Below are positions 1-6,844 of a DNA stretch of 64,000 nt, piece by piece. The stretch is from Tolypothrix campylonemoides VB511288 (GTDB taxonomy: Bacteria; Cyanobacteriota; Cyanobacteriia; Cyanobacteriales; Nostocaceae). How positions within the stretch are numbered: the first letter of the stretch is position 1; each line of letters opens with the position of its first letter. The stretch lies in the NCBI GenBank assembly GCA_000828075.3, contig JXCB02000039.1, positions 264,300 through 328,299 of the forward strand, read 5' to 3'. The position numbers and the translations under genes are program-made. Under the pieces are notes generated by a model. It ran no database searches. It was not told the origin of the DNA and saw only the letters and a list, made by a program, of their open reading frames with translations.

Positions 1-275
1 TTCAACGCTCGCCGTTTATCTGTATTGGCAAAACCCGTGCTGTGGTATCGCTTCTCCCAAAAGTGTCCTGTCCTGTTCAGCATTCGATTAAAGCACATGG
101 CGGTATACCAGTTGAGCCAGTGCATTATCTTAGGAAGTTCCTCCGGTTGCTTGGGTTCTAGCAGATAATGCACATGATTGCTCATAATGCACAGAGCATA
201 AAGCTTAAACCCATATTTTTGCTGTGCTTTTTTGATAGCATATAGCAGCACTTCACGGCATTCCAACCGCGTTAG
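1..275 (-). pseudogene. REP-associated tyrosine transposase (RAYT), C-terminal part, interrupted
   Basis: The minus strand reads without a stop from the IS junction to the window edge and carries the Y1 transposase signature MSNHVHYLLEP (the HUH metal-binding His pair) followed by HWLNWYTAMCFNRMLNRTGH and FWEKRYHSTGF, typical of RAYT/TnpA-REP proteins. These single-strand transposases act on REP palindromes. The protein begins abruptly at the border of the IS200/IS605 element; its missing N-terminus lies on the other side of that element (2334-2411). Joining the halves restores one frame. The C-terminus continues beyond the window, so whether the rest is intact is unknown. Confidence 0.85.
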
Positions 276-294
276 CTTCTTCGCCGTAAGCCCC

Positions 295-321
295 GCGCTA
301 TAACGGTACTCCGTTTAGCGC
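295..321 (+). repeat. IS605 left-end hairpin
   Basis: An imperfect stem-loop: GCGCTA, bulged T, AACGG, loop TACT, CCGTT, TAGCGC. Its loop sequence and bulged T match the right-end hairpin at 2293-2325, the architecture recognised by Y1 TnpA dimers. It lies about 20 nt inside the left border. Confidence 0.8.
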
Positions 322-438
322 CGGGATATAAGGCGGGGGGTGAGGAAGACATCCCCGACCTATGTTCATCACAGATGAAACGCGGAAGTGGGATGGCTGA
401 CAAATCCCCAATTATCGTGCTATCAAGAGCAATCAAAG

Positions 439-852
439 TTAAGCGCCCGGTTTGTTTTGGGATTCGACATATTTTTTCAATGTTTCAACGGTTACACCAC
501 CACAAGAAGCAATAAAATATGACCCATTCCAAAGTACGTCTTTGTGGTAGAACCGATTAACTCTGTCAGGAAATTCTTTGCGTAGATAACGGCTGGTTAC
601 AGTCTTAAGATTGTTGATGAATTTGGGTAATTCAGTTTGAGGAGTGTAACGGAAAAGAAGATGTACGTGGTCTTCCTCTCCATTAAAATCAATCACCTGG
701 CAATCCCACTTTGACAGCAATTCGTTTAATATTTCTTTCAATCTATCAATCATTTGACCTGTGAAAACAGGTTTTCTGTATTTTGTTGTCAACACTAAAT
801 GAGCTTTGAGGTCTGAAACTCCTCTAGCCCGAGATATAAAAGTGTCTGGCAT
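439..852 (-). CDS. tnpA: IS200/IS605 transposase TnpA (Y1 tyrosine)
   Basis: 137 aa, the normal size for this family. The HUH motif is HVH at residues 62-64 (EEDHVHLLF) and the likely nucleophile is Tyr128 in LKKYVESQ. The enzyme excises and inserts the element as single-stranded DNA by recognising the end hairpins. It is transcribed away from tnpB, as in IS605 itself. No frameshift or missing catalytic residue is seen, so it may still be active. Confidence 0.93.
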   Translation of the reverse strand: MPDTFISRARGVSDLKAHLVLTTKYRKPVFTGQMIDRLKEILNELLSKWDCQVIDFNGEEDHVHLLFRYTPQTELPKFINNLKTVTSRYLRKEFPDRVNRFYHKDVLWNGSYFIASCGGVTVETLKKYVESQNKPGA

Positions 853-923
853 TCTTGACGCTAAGTATTTTTGTCGTTAAAATAGATGATAACACTAAAA
901 CATATCAAGGAGGTGAATTCCAA

Positions 924-2324
924 GTGCTGCTTAACTATCAATATCGCGCTTCCCCCGACACTAATCAAAAAAAACAACTAAATATCTGGTTGCGCACATC
1001 ACAATATTGGTATAACAAGCAGCTTGGGGAGAGATTTGATTGGTGGGAAAAGAATCGTTGCAATATTGACTCATGTCCATTAATTTGCTCGTTACCAGAG
1101 TTACGAAATAATCCAGATTTTTACTCTCAGAAGAAACAGCTACCTGTTTTAAAAGAAGACTTGGTTCTTGTTCAACACTCTGGCGAATTATTGGATTTCA
1201 CGTCTGTACCGTCTCAAACGCTACAAGATGTATCAAAGCGTGCAGACCTGGCGTTTAAGCGTTTTCTTGCTGGCGATAGTAATGGGAAACGTAGTGGACG
1301 TCCACGGTTCAAGAATTCTGCACGTTATAGAACTTTGAAAATCGAAGGACAGGCTATAACCGTTCAAAGAACACAAAAAGATTGGTTATTCTTGTCAATT
1401 TCAAAGCTGAAAGGTTGGTTGAAGGTACGTTTACATCGTCGATTACCAGATGGGTTTGTTCTCAAAAACATTCTGTTGACCAAAAAGTCTGATGGTTGGT
1501 ATGCAACTATTTGCTTGGAAGACCCAACTGTTCCAGTCTTTAAACCGGATGAAGTCATTCCCACTTGGGACAATACTTTGGGCATGGATGCGGTATTGCA
1601 TGAGCAAGATTACTTGGCAACTTCACAAGGGACTAAGTTACCTGCTCTAAAATCTTTCAGGAAGTCTGAGAAGCGACTGAAGAAAGTATCGCGTCGTAAG
1701 GAAAACAAGCGCAAAGGTAGTAAAGCGCGTCGTAAACTTGCCAAACGCCAAGGACGAGAACATCAACGTATTGCTAGGGCTAGGATTGACCACGCGTTCA
1801 AGACTGCTCACGCGTTGGTACGGACTCTTAAGAAGGTTTTTGTTCACGAGGACTTAAACCTAAAAGCGTTATCAAAGCGCAATAAAGCTAAACTTGATGA
1901 GGACGGTAAATTTTTACCAAACGGGCAGTCCGCTAAATCGGGTTTAAACAAATCTTGGAACGATGCTGCTTTTGGGCAGTTTTTCACAACTCTAGAATAC
2001 ATAGCTGGAAAAGCTGGGGCTAGGGTCATGGCAGTTAACCCTGCATACACATCTCAATTACTGGCGTATCGTGACGAGATTGTCTTCACTGACTGCAATA
2101 TACGCTCTTATTGGGATACTGAACTCTCGCTTAACGTTGACCGCGATATTAACGCCGCAATCAACATTAAGCGCGTTGGGCTGGGACTTTTCCCAACGTT
2201 AAAACGCCGTAAGGGGAATCTAATAGTGGGTGACTCTACTACCAATAGTACCCTGAAGGAAGTTCTGGCAGTGTTGAAAAACGCGCCGGAAGCCTACACC
2301 TTGTCTGTACTCAGACAGGTGTAG
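924..2324 (+). CDS. tnpB: RNA-guided nuclease TnpB of IS605 (OrfB), zinc finger degenerate
   Basis: I chose the GTG at 924 because a strong Shine-Dalgarno (AAGGAGGTG, 907-915) sits 8 nt before it and the protein then starts VLLNYQYRA like its relatives. RuvC-like acidic residues are visible in GMDAVL (first Asp), VHEDLNLK (Glu) and NVDRDINAAIN (last Asp). The usual paired CxxC zinc ribbon between Glu and the last Asp is absent: the stretch NPAYTSQLLAYRDEIVF to NVDRD has only one Cys. TnpB uses a guide RNA from the element's right end to cut the empty site and favour retention; activity of this zinc-less form is unproven. The stop codon lies inside the right-end hairpin. Confidence 0.9.
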   Translation: MLLNYQYRASPDTNQKKQLNIWLRTSQYWYNKQLGERFDWWEKNRCNIDSCPLICSLPELRNNPDFYSQKKQLPVLKEDLVLVQHSGELLDFTSVPSQTLQDVSKRADLAFKRFLAGDSNGKRSGRPRFKNSARYRTLKIEGQAITVQRTQKDWLFLSISKLKGWLKVRLHRRLPDGFVLKNILLTKKSDGWYATICLEDPTVPVFKPDEVIPTWDNTLGMDAVLHEQDYLATSQGTKLPALKSFRKSEKRLKKVSRRKENKRKGSKARRKLAKRQGREHQRIARARIDHAFKTAHALVRTLKKVFVHEDLNLKALSKRNKAKLDEDGKFLPNGQSAKSGLNKSWNDAAFGQFFTTLEYIAGKAGARVMAVNPAYTSQLLAYRDEIVFTDCNIRSYWDTELSLNVDRDINAAINIKRVGLGLFPTLKRRKGNLIVGDSTTNSTLKEVLAVLKNAPEAYTLSVLRQV

Positions 2325-2349
2325 GTAGTTCACGCGAAACTCCCGGTTG
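2200..2349 (+). ncRNA. Predicted TnpB guide RNA (reRNA/omegaRNA)
   Basis: By analogy with studied TnpB elements, the guide RNA scaffold overlaps the 3' end of tnpB and the right-end hairpin (2293-2325), and its guide is the flanking DNA beginning at 2334 (GCGAAACTCCCGGTTG). The guide would match the intact RAYT gene at the empty site. The 5' limit is a guess; no promoter was identified. Confidence 0.4.
2293..2325 (+). repeat. IS605 right-end hairpin
   Basis: Stem CCTACACC / GGTGTAGG with one bulged T, then TGTCTG / CAGACA closing a TACT loop. It is 8 nt from the right border and overlaps the tnpB stop codon. Confidence 0.85.
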
Positions 2350-2411
2350 TTGCAACGAGTGGTAATGTGATAGCAAAAGCCTGGTTGTAAGTTACGTTTA
2401 AGGCGCGGCAT
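2334..2411 (-). pseudogene. RAYT transposase, N-terminal part, separated by IS insertion
   Basis: ATG at 2411 starts MPRLKRNLQPGFCYHITTRC, then NNREFR, the standard N-terminus of cyanobacterial RAYT proteins. The frame reaches the IS border at 2334; the next residues of the family (LTRLECREV) are found at 275 downward. The gene was therefore split by the IS605-type element. Confidence 0.85.
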
Positions 2412-2496
2412 TGAGAGATTATAGGGCGATGGATACACTGACTTTACCAGTAAGGTATTGGCAGGGCGATGCTATGATTTCTTTTTTGTGGCTAAC

Positions 2497-2685
2497 GAGG
2501 TTCTGATACTCGTCAACGAGGTTCTGATACTCGCGCTTGAGTGTTTGATACTCGTGGGTGAGTGTTTGATACTCGCGCTTGAGTGTTTGATACTTGCGGA
2601 CGAGTGTTTGATACTCGCGGATGAGTGTTTGATACTCCCGCTTGAGTGTTTGATACTTGCGGACGAGTGTTTGATACTCGCGCTT
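2497..2685. repeat. 21-bp tandem repeat array (minisatellite), 9 units
   Basis: Nine consecutive 21-bp units of the form GAGTGTTTGATACTCGCGCT+T, each starting with GAG, differing mainly at the last six positions. The minus strand in one frame encodes a coiled-coil-like heptad (EYQTLKR, KYQTLVR) but lacks an ATG, GTG or TTG start and begins after a stop. The plus strand can be read as (x)ECLILA(x). I regard it as non-coding. A diverged array of the same unit is at 7600-7725. Confidence 0.9.
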
Positions 2686-2813
2686 ATATGAGATCCGTTT
2701 GTTTAGTTATCAATATCCCTATTGCCTACTCCCTACCCCTCTCCAATGCATCCCAGAGGGGTGGCGCAGCCTCTTTTCGGTATCGATTAGTAACTAATTA
2801 ACCGTGGACTACA

Positions 2814-2945
2814 GTTGAGTATATTTTGAATCTTCTTGCACATGGTGCAATAATCACAGAAATTCTTGAAGAGTATGAAGGCTTAGTCGAAACAGACATC
2901 CTTTGCCTGTCTTTTATTTGCCAAGCGATCGCCCTAAAGTACTAG
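2814..2945 (+). pseudogene. DUF433 antitoxin remnant
   Basis: Plus strand reads VEYILNLLAHG, then ITEILEEYEGL and ETDILCLSFICQAI up to a stop at 2945. This matches the C-terminal half of DUF433 antitoxins (compare the intact one at 5569-5799: GHTPEDILKAYPYL, EDIYEALAYA). No start codon or N-terminal half is present, and no DUF5615 partner follows, so it is a decayed fragment. Confidence 0.65.
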
Positions 2946-2970
2946 CTTCATCCAACTTCCTACAAAGTAA

Positions 2971-3360
2971 CTATTGTGTCATCAAGCGCTGAAGTTTGGT
3001 TTCATCAAATGCAATACCCCGACGCGCAAAATATTTGTGAATGTTGATTTGAACAAATAAATCTTTAAGTTCTTCAGCAATTTCTTGGGGTGGGTTTCCT
3101 GATAAAGCAATTGCTATCAAACGTTCTGCTGTGTGAATTTTTCCACAGTCAATTGCAAGAGTTGCTGCGCTACGATGCAACACTGAACGAGTTGGTTCTG
3201 CCTCAACATCACTCGCTATCAATTGCGCTGCTTGCAGTTCTTTTTCAAACGCTTGCCTAGATAATTGTTCAGCCTGAGTTAAGTTGCCCCTTAGTTTAGC
3301 AACTTCTGCCATTTGCGCCAAATCCATTGCCTGTTGATGTAACTCTCGAATCTGACTCAT
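2971..3360 (-). CDS. Small helical (TPR-like) protein of unknown function
   Basis: 129 aa, predicted all-helical, with AEVAKLRGNLTQAEQLSRQA resembling one TPR unit and a second helical pair HTAERLIAIALSGNPPQEIA. No catalytic motif or signal peptide. The start overlaps the stop of the upstream gene by 4 bp (ATGA), so the two are almost certainly co-translated and may act together. I do not recognise a named family. Confidence 0.7.
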   Translation of the reverse strand: MSQIRELHQQAMDLAQMAEVAKLRGNLTQAEQLSRQAFEKELQAAQLIASDVEAEPTRSVLHRSAATLAIDCGKIHTAERLIAIALSGNPPQEIAEELKDLFVQINIHKYFARRGIAFDETKLQRLMTQ

Positions 3361-3899
3361 TTTTTCACGATGAAGGCTAAAGGGTTACTGAACTCAACTA
3401 CTACGATGTATGCCGGTAGAGTATCATCGGTTGGACTTACCTGCTCAACTTTCAGTTTAACTCTGGCTTTCACTCGGCTGTCATCGCCTTTGCGTATTCC
3501 AGAAACTTCCAGTCGGACTGCATTTTGGAATGGTAGTTCGTTTGTCTCACCTTTGTTACCCAACCAGTAGTCAAATCCAGTTCCTCTGCGAGAGCGTTCG
3601 ATAACTGTATAATCTGTGAGTTCTTGTATTACCAAAAAAGCAATGCCATAAGCTGCTTGTTCTGTAGTGTATTCGATATCGTTCCAACACCGTAGCATTT
3701 GGTCTGTAACCTCTTGCCAATACAGTTTGAAAACAGCGGTGAATTCTCCTTTAACTTTGAGTTCTACACCTTGAGTATGACCTTGGTCAGTTAAGCAGAC
3801 GGCACAGGCTTCTGCTAAAGTAGCACCAAATGCTGGAGTAATGGCAAGTAATCCTTGCTCAAGTTTGGTGATTACCAGTTCCTTTGTTTCTGAGACCAT
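3357..3899 (-). CDS. Conserved hypothetical protein, first gene of a two-gene operon
   Basis: 180 aa, cytosolic, mixed alpha/beta. It begins MVSETKELVITKLEQGLLAI and ends VVEFSNPLAFIVKK with no membrane segment or clear motif. The C-terminal third (RLEVSGIRKGDDSRVKARVK) looks like beta strands. It is translationally coupled to the TPR-like gene. Function unknown; an adaptor pair is possible but unsupported. Confidence 0.65.
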   Translation of the reverse strand: MVSETKELVITKLEQGLLAITPAFGATLAEACAVCLTDQGHTQGVELKVKGEFTAVFKLYWQEVTDQMLRCWNDIEYTTEQAAYGIAFLVIQELTDYTVIERSRRGTGFDYWLGNKGETNELPFQNAVRLEVSGIRKGDDSRVKARVKLKVEQVSPTDDTLPAYIVVVEFSNPLAFIVKK

Positions 3900-3942
3900 T
3901 AAATATTGAAAATTCGTGACGGATCAGCTTCGATACGAATTA

Positions 3943-4461
3943 TTAACGATACTGACGGCGAAACTCAGCGGGAGTGAGACGCATGGGTTTTTCTGGGTTC
4001 CAAATTCCTTGCCCCATGAGTCTCGCCCATTGTTGGGCACGTTCTAAGCGTAGATCATATTTGTGGTTAGGCGATCGCCCCACAAACAGAGCGTACCCTT
4101 CTTTCACCAGCTGTTCATTCAACAAAACCTCATCTTTCCACGCATAAGCCAAAGTCCGCCCGAATTTGTCTTTCATTTGCACATCAAACTCCAGCATCAC
4201 AGGCTGTTCCCCAACCAGCGCTTCCAGGCGTTCCTTTGCTGCATCTCCCCAAGGACGCTGCTGCAAATCTGGTGCATCGATAGCAAGCAACCGCACTTGA
4301 GAAATTAAACTTGGTTGCTCCCCGATACCCACCACCTCCAATGTTTGCCCACTCACCACCTGTGCAACTTTAATCTGTACCCGCGTACTTTCTTCCAGCT
4401 TCTTCTGAGGTTGGCAAGCTACCAGGAGTAATAAGCAAAATACAATGACAATTTTTTGCAC
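3943..4461 (-). CDS. Thermonuclease-family (SNase) lipoprotein
   Basis: 172 aa with a lipoprotein signal, LLLLVAC, giving a lipidated Cys16. The staphylococcal-nuclease fold follows: VRLLAIDAPDLQQRP carries catalytic Arg57, AAKERLEAL carries Glu77, and KFGRTLAYAW carries Arg102. The usual triad is therefore complete. It should be a membrane-tethered extracytoplasmic nuclease for DNA/RNA turnover or phosphate and nitrogen scavenging. It is single and not obviously in an operon, 42 bp from the ferredoxin gene. Confidence 0.88.
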   Translation of the reverse strand: MQKIVIVFCLLLLVACQPQKKLEESTRVQIKVAQVVSGQTLEVVGIGEQPSLISQVRLLAIDAPDLQQRPWGDAAKERLEALVGEQPVMLEFDVQMKDKFGRTLAYAWKDEVLLNEQLVKEGYALFVGRSPNHKYDLRLERAQQWARLMGQGIWNPEKPMRLTPAEFRRQYR

Positions 4462-4503
4462 CTTTGCACCTTTGCGCCTTTGTGTCTATGCCCGAAATAA
4501 ATT

Positions 4504-4872
4504 TTAATCCTCGTCTAACGGCAAACCCGCCCTAACTTTCCCCTTGGCAAAAAAGCGCCCAAACTGGAGTTCGTAGACTTCATCTTCGTCTTGTGTCTCC
4601 ACCTCCAAATCAGAACGGGCATAACTAACGCACAATAAGGCATAGCCTTTTTTCCGCAACTCTGGCGACAGTCCAATCGCTTCCGGTTGGTAAATCTCTC
4701 CCGACAGCACCCGCACAGCACAAGTGGTACAAGCCCCATTTCGACATAAAAACGGCAGTTCCACCCCTTGTTTTTCCGCAGTATGCAGGATATAGCGGTC
4801 TTCGGGGACTTCTAAGGTGTATACTGTGCCTTTGGCGCGATCGCGAACTTTAACAGTGTATGTCTCGGACAT
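4504..4872 (-). CDS. FdC2-type [2Fe-2S] ferredoxin with C-terminal extension
   Basis: 122 aa. The plant-type cluster ligands are Cys43, Cys48, Cys51 (CRNGACTTC) and Cys81 (ALLCVSY). The C-terminal tail DLEVETQDEDEVYELQFGRF is longer than in photosynthetic ferredoxins and matches the conserved extension of the FdC2 class found in cyanobacteria and plants, whose electron partner is not settled. The gene starts 90 bp upstream of tRNA-Ser and is divergent from it. Confidence 0.88.
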   Translation of the reverse strand: MSETYTVKVRDRAKGTVYTLEVPEDRYILHTAEKQGVELPFLCRNGACTTCAVRVLSGEIYQPEAIGLSPELRKKGYALLCVSYARSDLEVETQDEDEVYELQFGRFFAKGKVRAGLPLDED

Positions 4873-4961
4873 TGGAATTTTCGATTTTAATTTAGGATTT
4901 TAAACTGAAATTTTCTTGCATTTTAATTTATTTCATTGTAGAATGGTAAATTGTGACGCCT

Positions 4962-5048
4962 GGAGAGATGGCCGAGTGGTTGAAGGCGCAGCACTGGAAA
5001 TGCTGTTTGGGGGCAACTTCAACGAGGGTTCGAATCCCTCTCTCTCCG
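4962..5048 (+). tRNA. tRNA-Ser(GGA)
   Basis: 87 nt, acceptor stem GGAGAGA / TCTCTCC, discriminator G, long variable arm (GGGGGCAACTTCAACG region) as in class II tRNA-Ser, anticodon loop CTGGAAA giving anticodon GGA, T-loop GGTTCGAATCC. CCA is not encoded. The last 27 nt and 3' flank are repeated at 5851-5877. Confidence 0.96.
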
Positions 5049-5100
5049 TTCAATAATATCTCTAAGATGTAGACTAATTTGCCTAAGATTTTCTGAATGT

Positions 5101-5572
5101 TCACGCATTCTTGTTAATTGGTAAAATTCTTGCCTTCGCCTTTGCTTCATCCACTGTGACTAAAGCACCCATTTGTAGTTCCTGTTGAAACTGACGCAAG
5201 GCATTGATAATTAAATTATCTATAGGACTTACGCAAAAGTTACGGAAAACGAACCGCAGAGGGCGCAGAGGACACAGAGAAATAAGAGTTTGAGAGGTTT
5301 TTGCGTAAGTCCTAATCTAATTTAACAGGTAAGATATCTTGGGAGCGCACCTGAATGACACTGGGAGCATCTGCTTGAGTTATTGCCAGCAGTGTACCAA
5401 AATCTAAGTCATGGGTAAAAACAATGTATCCATGCATAACTACCCATGCCATGATCATCTTATCTGTAGCACCAGGATCACCAACTTTTGACCAGTGGAC
5501 AGCCTCAAAACCTTCACTTTCAAAGACTGGAACCCAGTCAGGAGAAAGATTCATATCAATTAAAATCTTCAT
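5101..5572 (-). pseudogene. DUF5615 (PIN-like) toxin gene, split by a MITE
   Basis: The N-terminal part (5312-5572) has MKILIDMNLSPDWVP, FEAVHWSKVGDPGATD and FTHDLDFGTLLA, the acidic residues of the DUF5615/Mut7-C PIN-like fold. It ends prematurely as VKLD-stop, the stop being supplied by the MITE terminus. Removing the MITE and one target copy joins it to NLIINALRQFQQEL, MGALVTVDEAKAKARILPIN at 5101-5217, the normal C-terminus. The intact gene would encode a roughly 120-aa toxin partner of the DUF433 protein upstream, overlapping it by 4 bp. The truncated form probably has lost toxicity. Confidence 0.85.
5223..5314. mobile_element. 92-bp MITE with 5-bp target duplication
   Basis: Terminal inverted repeats TAGGACTTACGCAAAA (5223-5238) and its complement (5299-5314) enclose a non-coding core. 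Identical ATCTA copies flank it at 5218-5222 and 5315-5319. It carries no transposase, so it needs an IS in trans. It interrupts the DUF5615 toxin gene and supplies its early stop. Confidence 0.9.
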
Positions 5573-5799
5573 GCAGAAGCAAGCGGTACTTCAATTTCTT
5601 CTGCTCGCCATGCAGCATAGGCAAGGGCTTCATAAATATCCTCACGTTCCAAGTATGGGTAAGCTTTGAGAATATCTTCCGGAGTATGTCCTGCTGCCAT
5701 TAAACCTACAATTGTACCTACAGTAACACGCATACCCCGTATACAAGGTTTGCCACCCATAACTTCCGGATTGAATGTAATTCGCTTTAGTGGTTTCAT
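5569..5799 (-). CDS. DUF433 antitoxin
   Basis: 76 aa, full length: RITFNPEVMGGKPCIRGMRV followed by VGLMAAGHTPEDILKAYPYL, a winged-helix DUF433 domain (VapB-like, DNA binding). It precedes and overlaps the DUF5615 toxin gene by 4 bp, the standard order of the module. As the toxin is split, this may be an orphan antitoxin able to neutralise related toxins elsewhere. Confidence 0.9.
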   Translation of the reverse strand: MKPLKRITFNPEVMGGKPCIRGMRVTVGTIVGLMAAGHTPEDILKAYPYLEREDIYEALAYAAWRAEEIEVPLASA

Positions 5800-5850
5800 G
5801 TGGTAGGTTATCGGGTTTTTATGTTCAATTATTCTACTTGTGTTTTTATC

Positions 5851-5877
5851 AAGGGTTCAAATCCCTCTCTCTGCGTT
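5851..5877 (+). repeat. Partial copy of the tRNA-Ser 3' end (att-like)
   Basis: 27 nt match 5024-5050 (T arm, acceptor strand and three flanking bases) with three mismatches; the core GGGTTC.AATCCCTCTCTCT is shared. The rest of a tRNA is missing. Such a 3'-end repeat is what integration into a tRNA gene leaves, and it brackets the DUF433/DUF5615 cassette. Confidence 0.7.
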
Positions 5878-5922
5878 GAATTTAACGAATCGCTAAGAGG
5901 GCGTTTATAAAATAAATCTTAA

Positions 5923-5991
5923 GTAGGGTGTGTTACGGCTCGACAAGTCTTTTGGGTTACGTAGAATTATTTTGAGCCGTAACGCACCCCA
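5923..5991. repeat. Palindromic intergenic repeat
   Basis: Inverted arms GTAGGGTGTGTTACGGCTC and GAGCCGTAACGCACCCCA flank a short spacer; the pair can fold into a long hairpin. Such REP-like or MITE-like palindromes are common in cyanobacterial genomes. Confidence 0.75.
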
Positions 5992-6116
5992 TGTTTGAAG
6001 GTGGGTAATGCTGCGCTAAAGTTGCTGAGTTTCCGGAACACTCTAGTGTTTGATTGATATCTACATACAGTAGAATTCTCACAATCGTAAATATTATTTA
6101 TAACAAAACTAGCATT

Positions 6117-6419
6117 ATGGCAGACACATCAGACGTTAAACTAACCATTACATTTACCGATCCAGACTTGGATGCCGAGGAAAAAGATGAGGAAGTCCAA
6201 AAGCTGCTAGCACAGATGAAAGACTTGGATGAAGTAGAAGCGGTTGACCGAGTTATTAACGCCGACGCGCCAGAGGGAACGAAGTCGGTGACAGGCTGGG
6301 TAGTGGCTCAACTGATAAGTTTTGTAAAGCCGGAAAATGTGAAGCAAGTGTGGGGGTTTTTGAGCGATCGCCTAGCCAATAAAGTCACATGTCCGGATGA
6401 ACAGTTGTCATTGCGTTAG
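6117..6419 (+). pseudogene. EACC1-like small protein, C-terminally truncated
   Basis: Starting at the ATG at 6117 gives MADTSDVKLTITFTDPDLD, DEEVQKLLAQMKDLDEVEAV, DRVINADAPEGTKS and a short hydrophobic helix GWVVAQLISFV. This resembles EACC1 (effector-associated constant component 1), a small adaptor found in predicted STAND and peptidase conflict systems. After DRLANK the family normally continues with a further strand-rich segment; here the frame enters a repeat element at 6388 and stops at 6419 after an unrelated tail (VTCPDEQLSLR). Family assignment is from memory of the motif, so moderate. Confidence 0.5.
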
Positions 6420-6581
6420 CGTAGCGTGCCCAGAGGGCATACGGAGCGATAGCGGAGTGAAGCAATCTCGAACACTTGTGATTGCTAAGTCCCAAAGGGA
6501 CACGCTGCGCGTTGGTGGAGCCTGCGCTTTGCGCTTACGTTTCACTCGCAATGACATATCGTAAGTAATTAGCCGGACATG
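6388..6581. mobile_element. 194-bp inverted-repeat element (MITE-like)
   Basis: Ends CATGTCCGG (6388-6396) and CCGGACATG (6573-6581) are exact complements, with nested GTCATTGCG / CGCAATGAC inside. The core has the GCAATCTCGAACACTTGTGA type sequence of dispersed repeats. No target duplication is visible. It truncates the EACC1-like gene. Confidence 0.65.
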
Positions 6582-6844
6582 ATATAACTCTTTGCTTATC
6601 CCAAGGTAAACTCATCTGTCCTGCCAACTTTTTCGACTTGCTGCCTTTTCTCATCGGTGGTAAAAGTTGAAGTTCCGTTAATCGAATCTAACTTTGACGA
6701 ATATCGTCTAAAACAGTTGTTTTAATTAAAGCGTAGCGATTCAAGAGACCTTTTGCATAAGTGAATTTCATCTACTTCGGCGTCCGTCTGCGTTTATCTG
6801 CGGTTAATTATTCTTTTTTTTAGACTCTTGCAAATCGCAAAAAC
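6582..6844. other. Non-coding stretch, no gene seen
   Basis: No frame with start and family resemblance. The minus strand has a short open stretch reading LTELQLLPPMRKGSKSKKLA that could be a gene relic, but there is no start and I cannot place it. The end near 6780-6820 (TCTGCGTTTATCTGCGGTTA) is repeat-like. Confidence 0.5.

Larger units (their letters stand above)
276..2333 (+). mobile_element. IS200/IS605-family element (tnpA and tnpB divergent)
   Basis: The borders were found by rejoining the split RAYT gene. The left flank ends GTTAG at 275, the right flank starts GCGAAACTCC at 2334, and the fused codons read on in frame with no target duplication, as expected for this family. The element holds a Y1 transposase (439-852, minus), a TnpB (924-2324, plus) and subterminal hairpins at both ends. 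Both hairpins have a TACT loop and a single bulged T. The left-flank tetranucleotide would be the TnpA cleavage site and TnpB TAM; that role is inferred. Confidence 0.88.

Noticed and set aside
2497..2685. CRISPR array
   Set aside because: Units abut without spacers, are 21 bp and carry no cas genes nearby.
2458..2691. Plus-strand open frame across the 21-bp array
   Set aside because: It is purely the tandem repeat read in a frame that happens to lack stops; hydrophobic ECLILAx repeats and no ribosome binding site.
5851..5877. Second tRNA-Ser gene
   Set aside because: Only the T arm and 3' acceptor strand are present; no D arm, anticodon arm or 5' acceptor strand.
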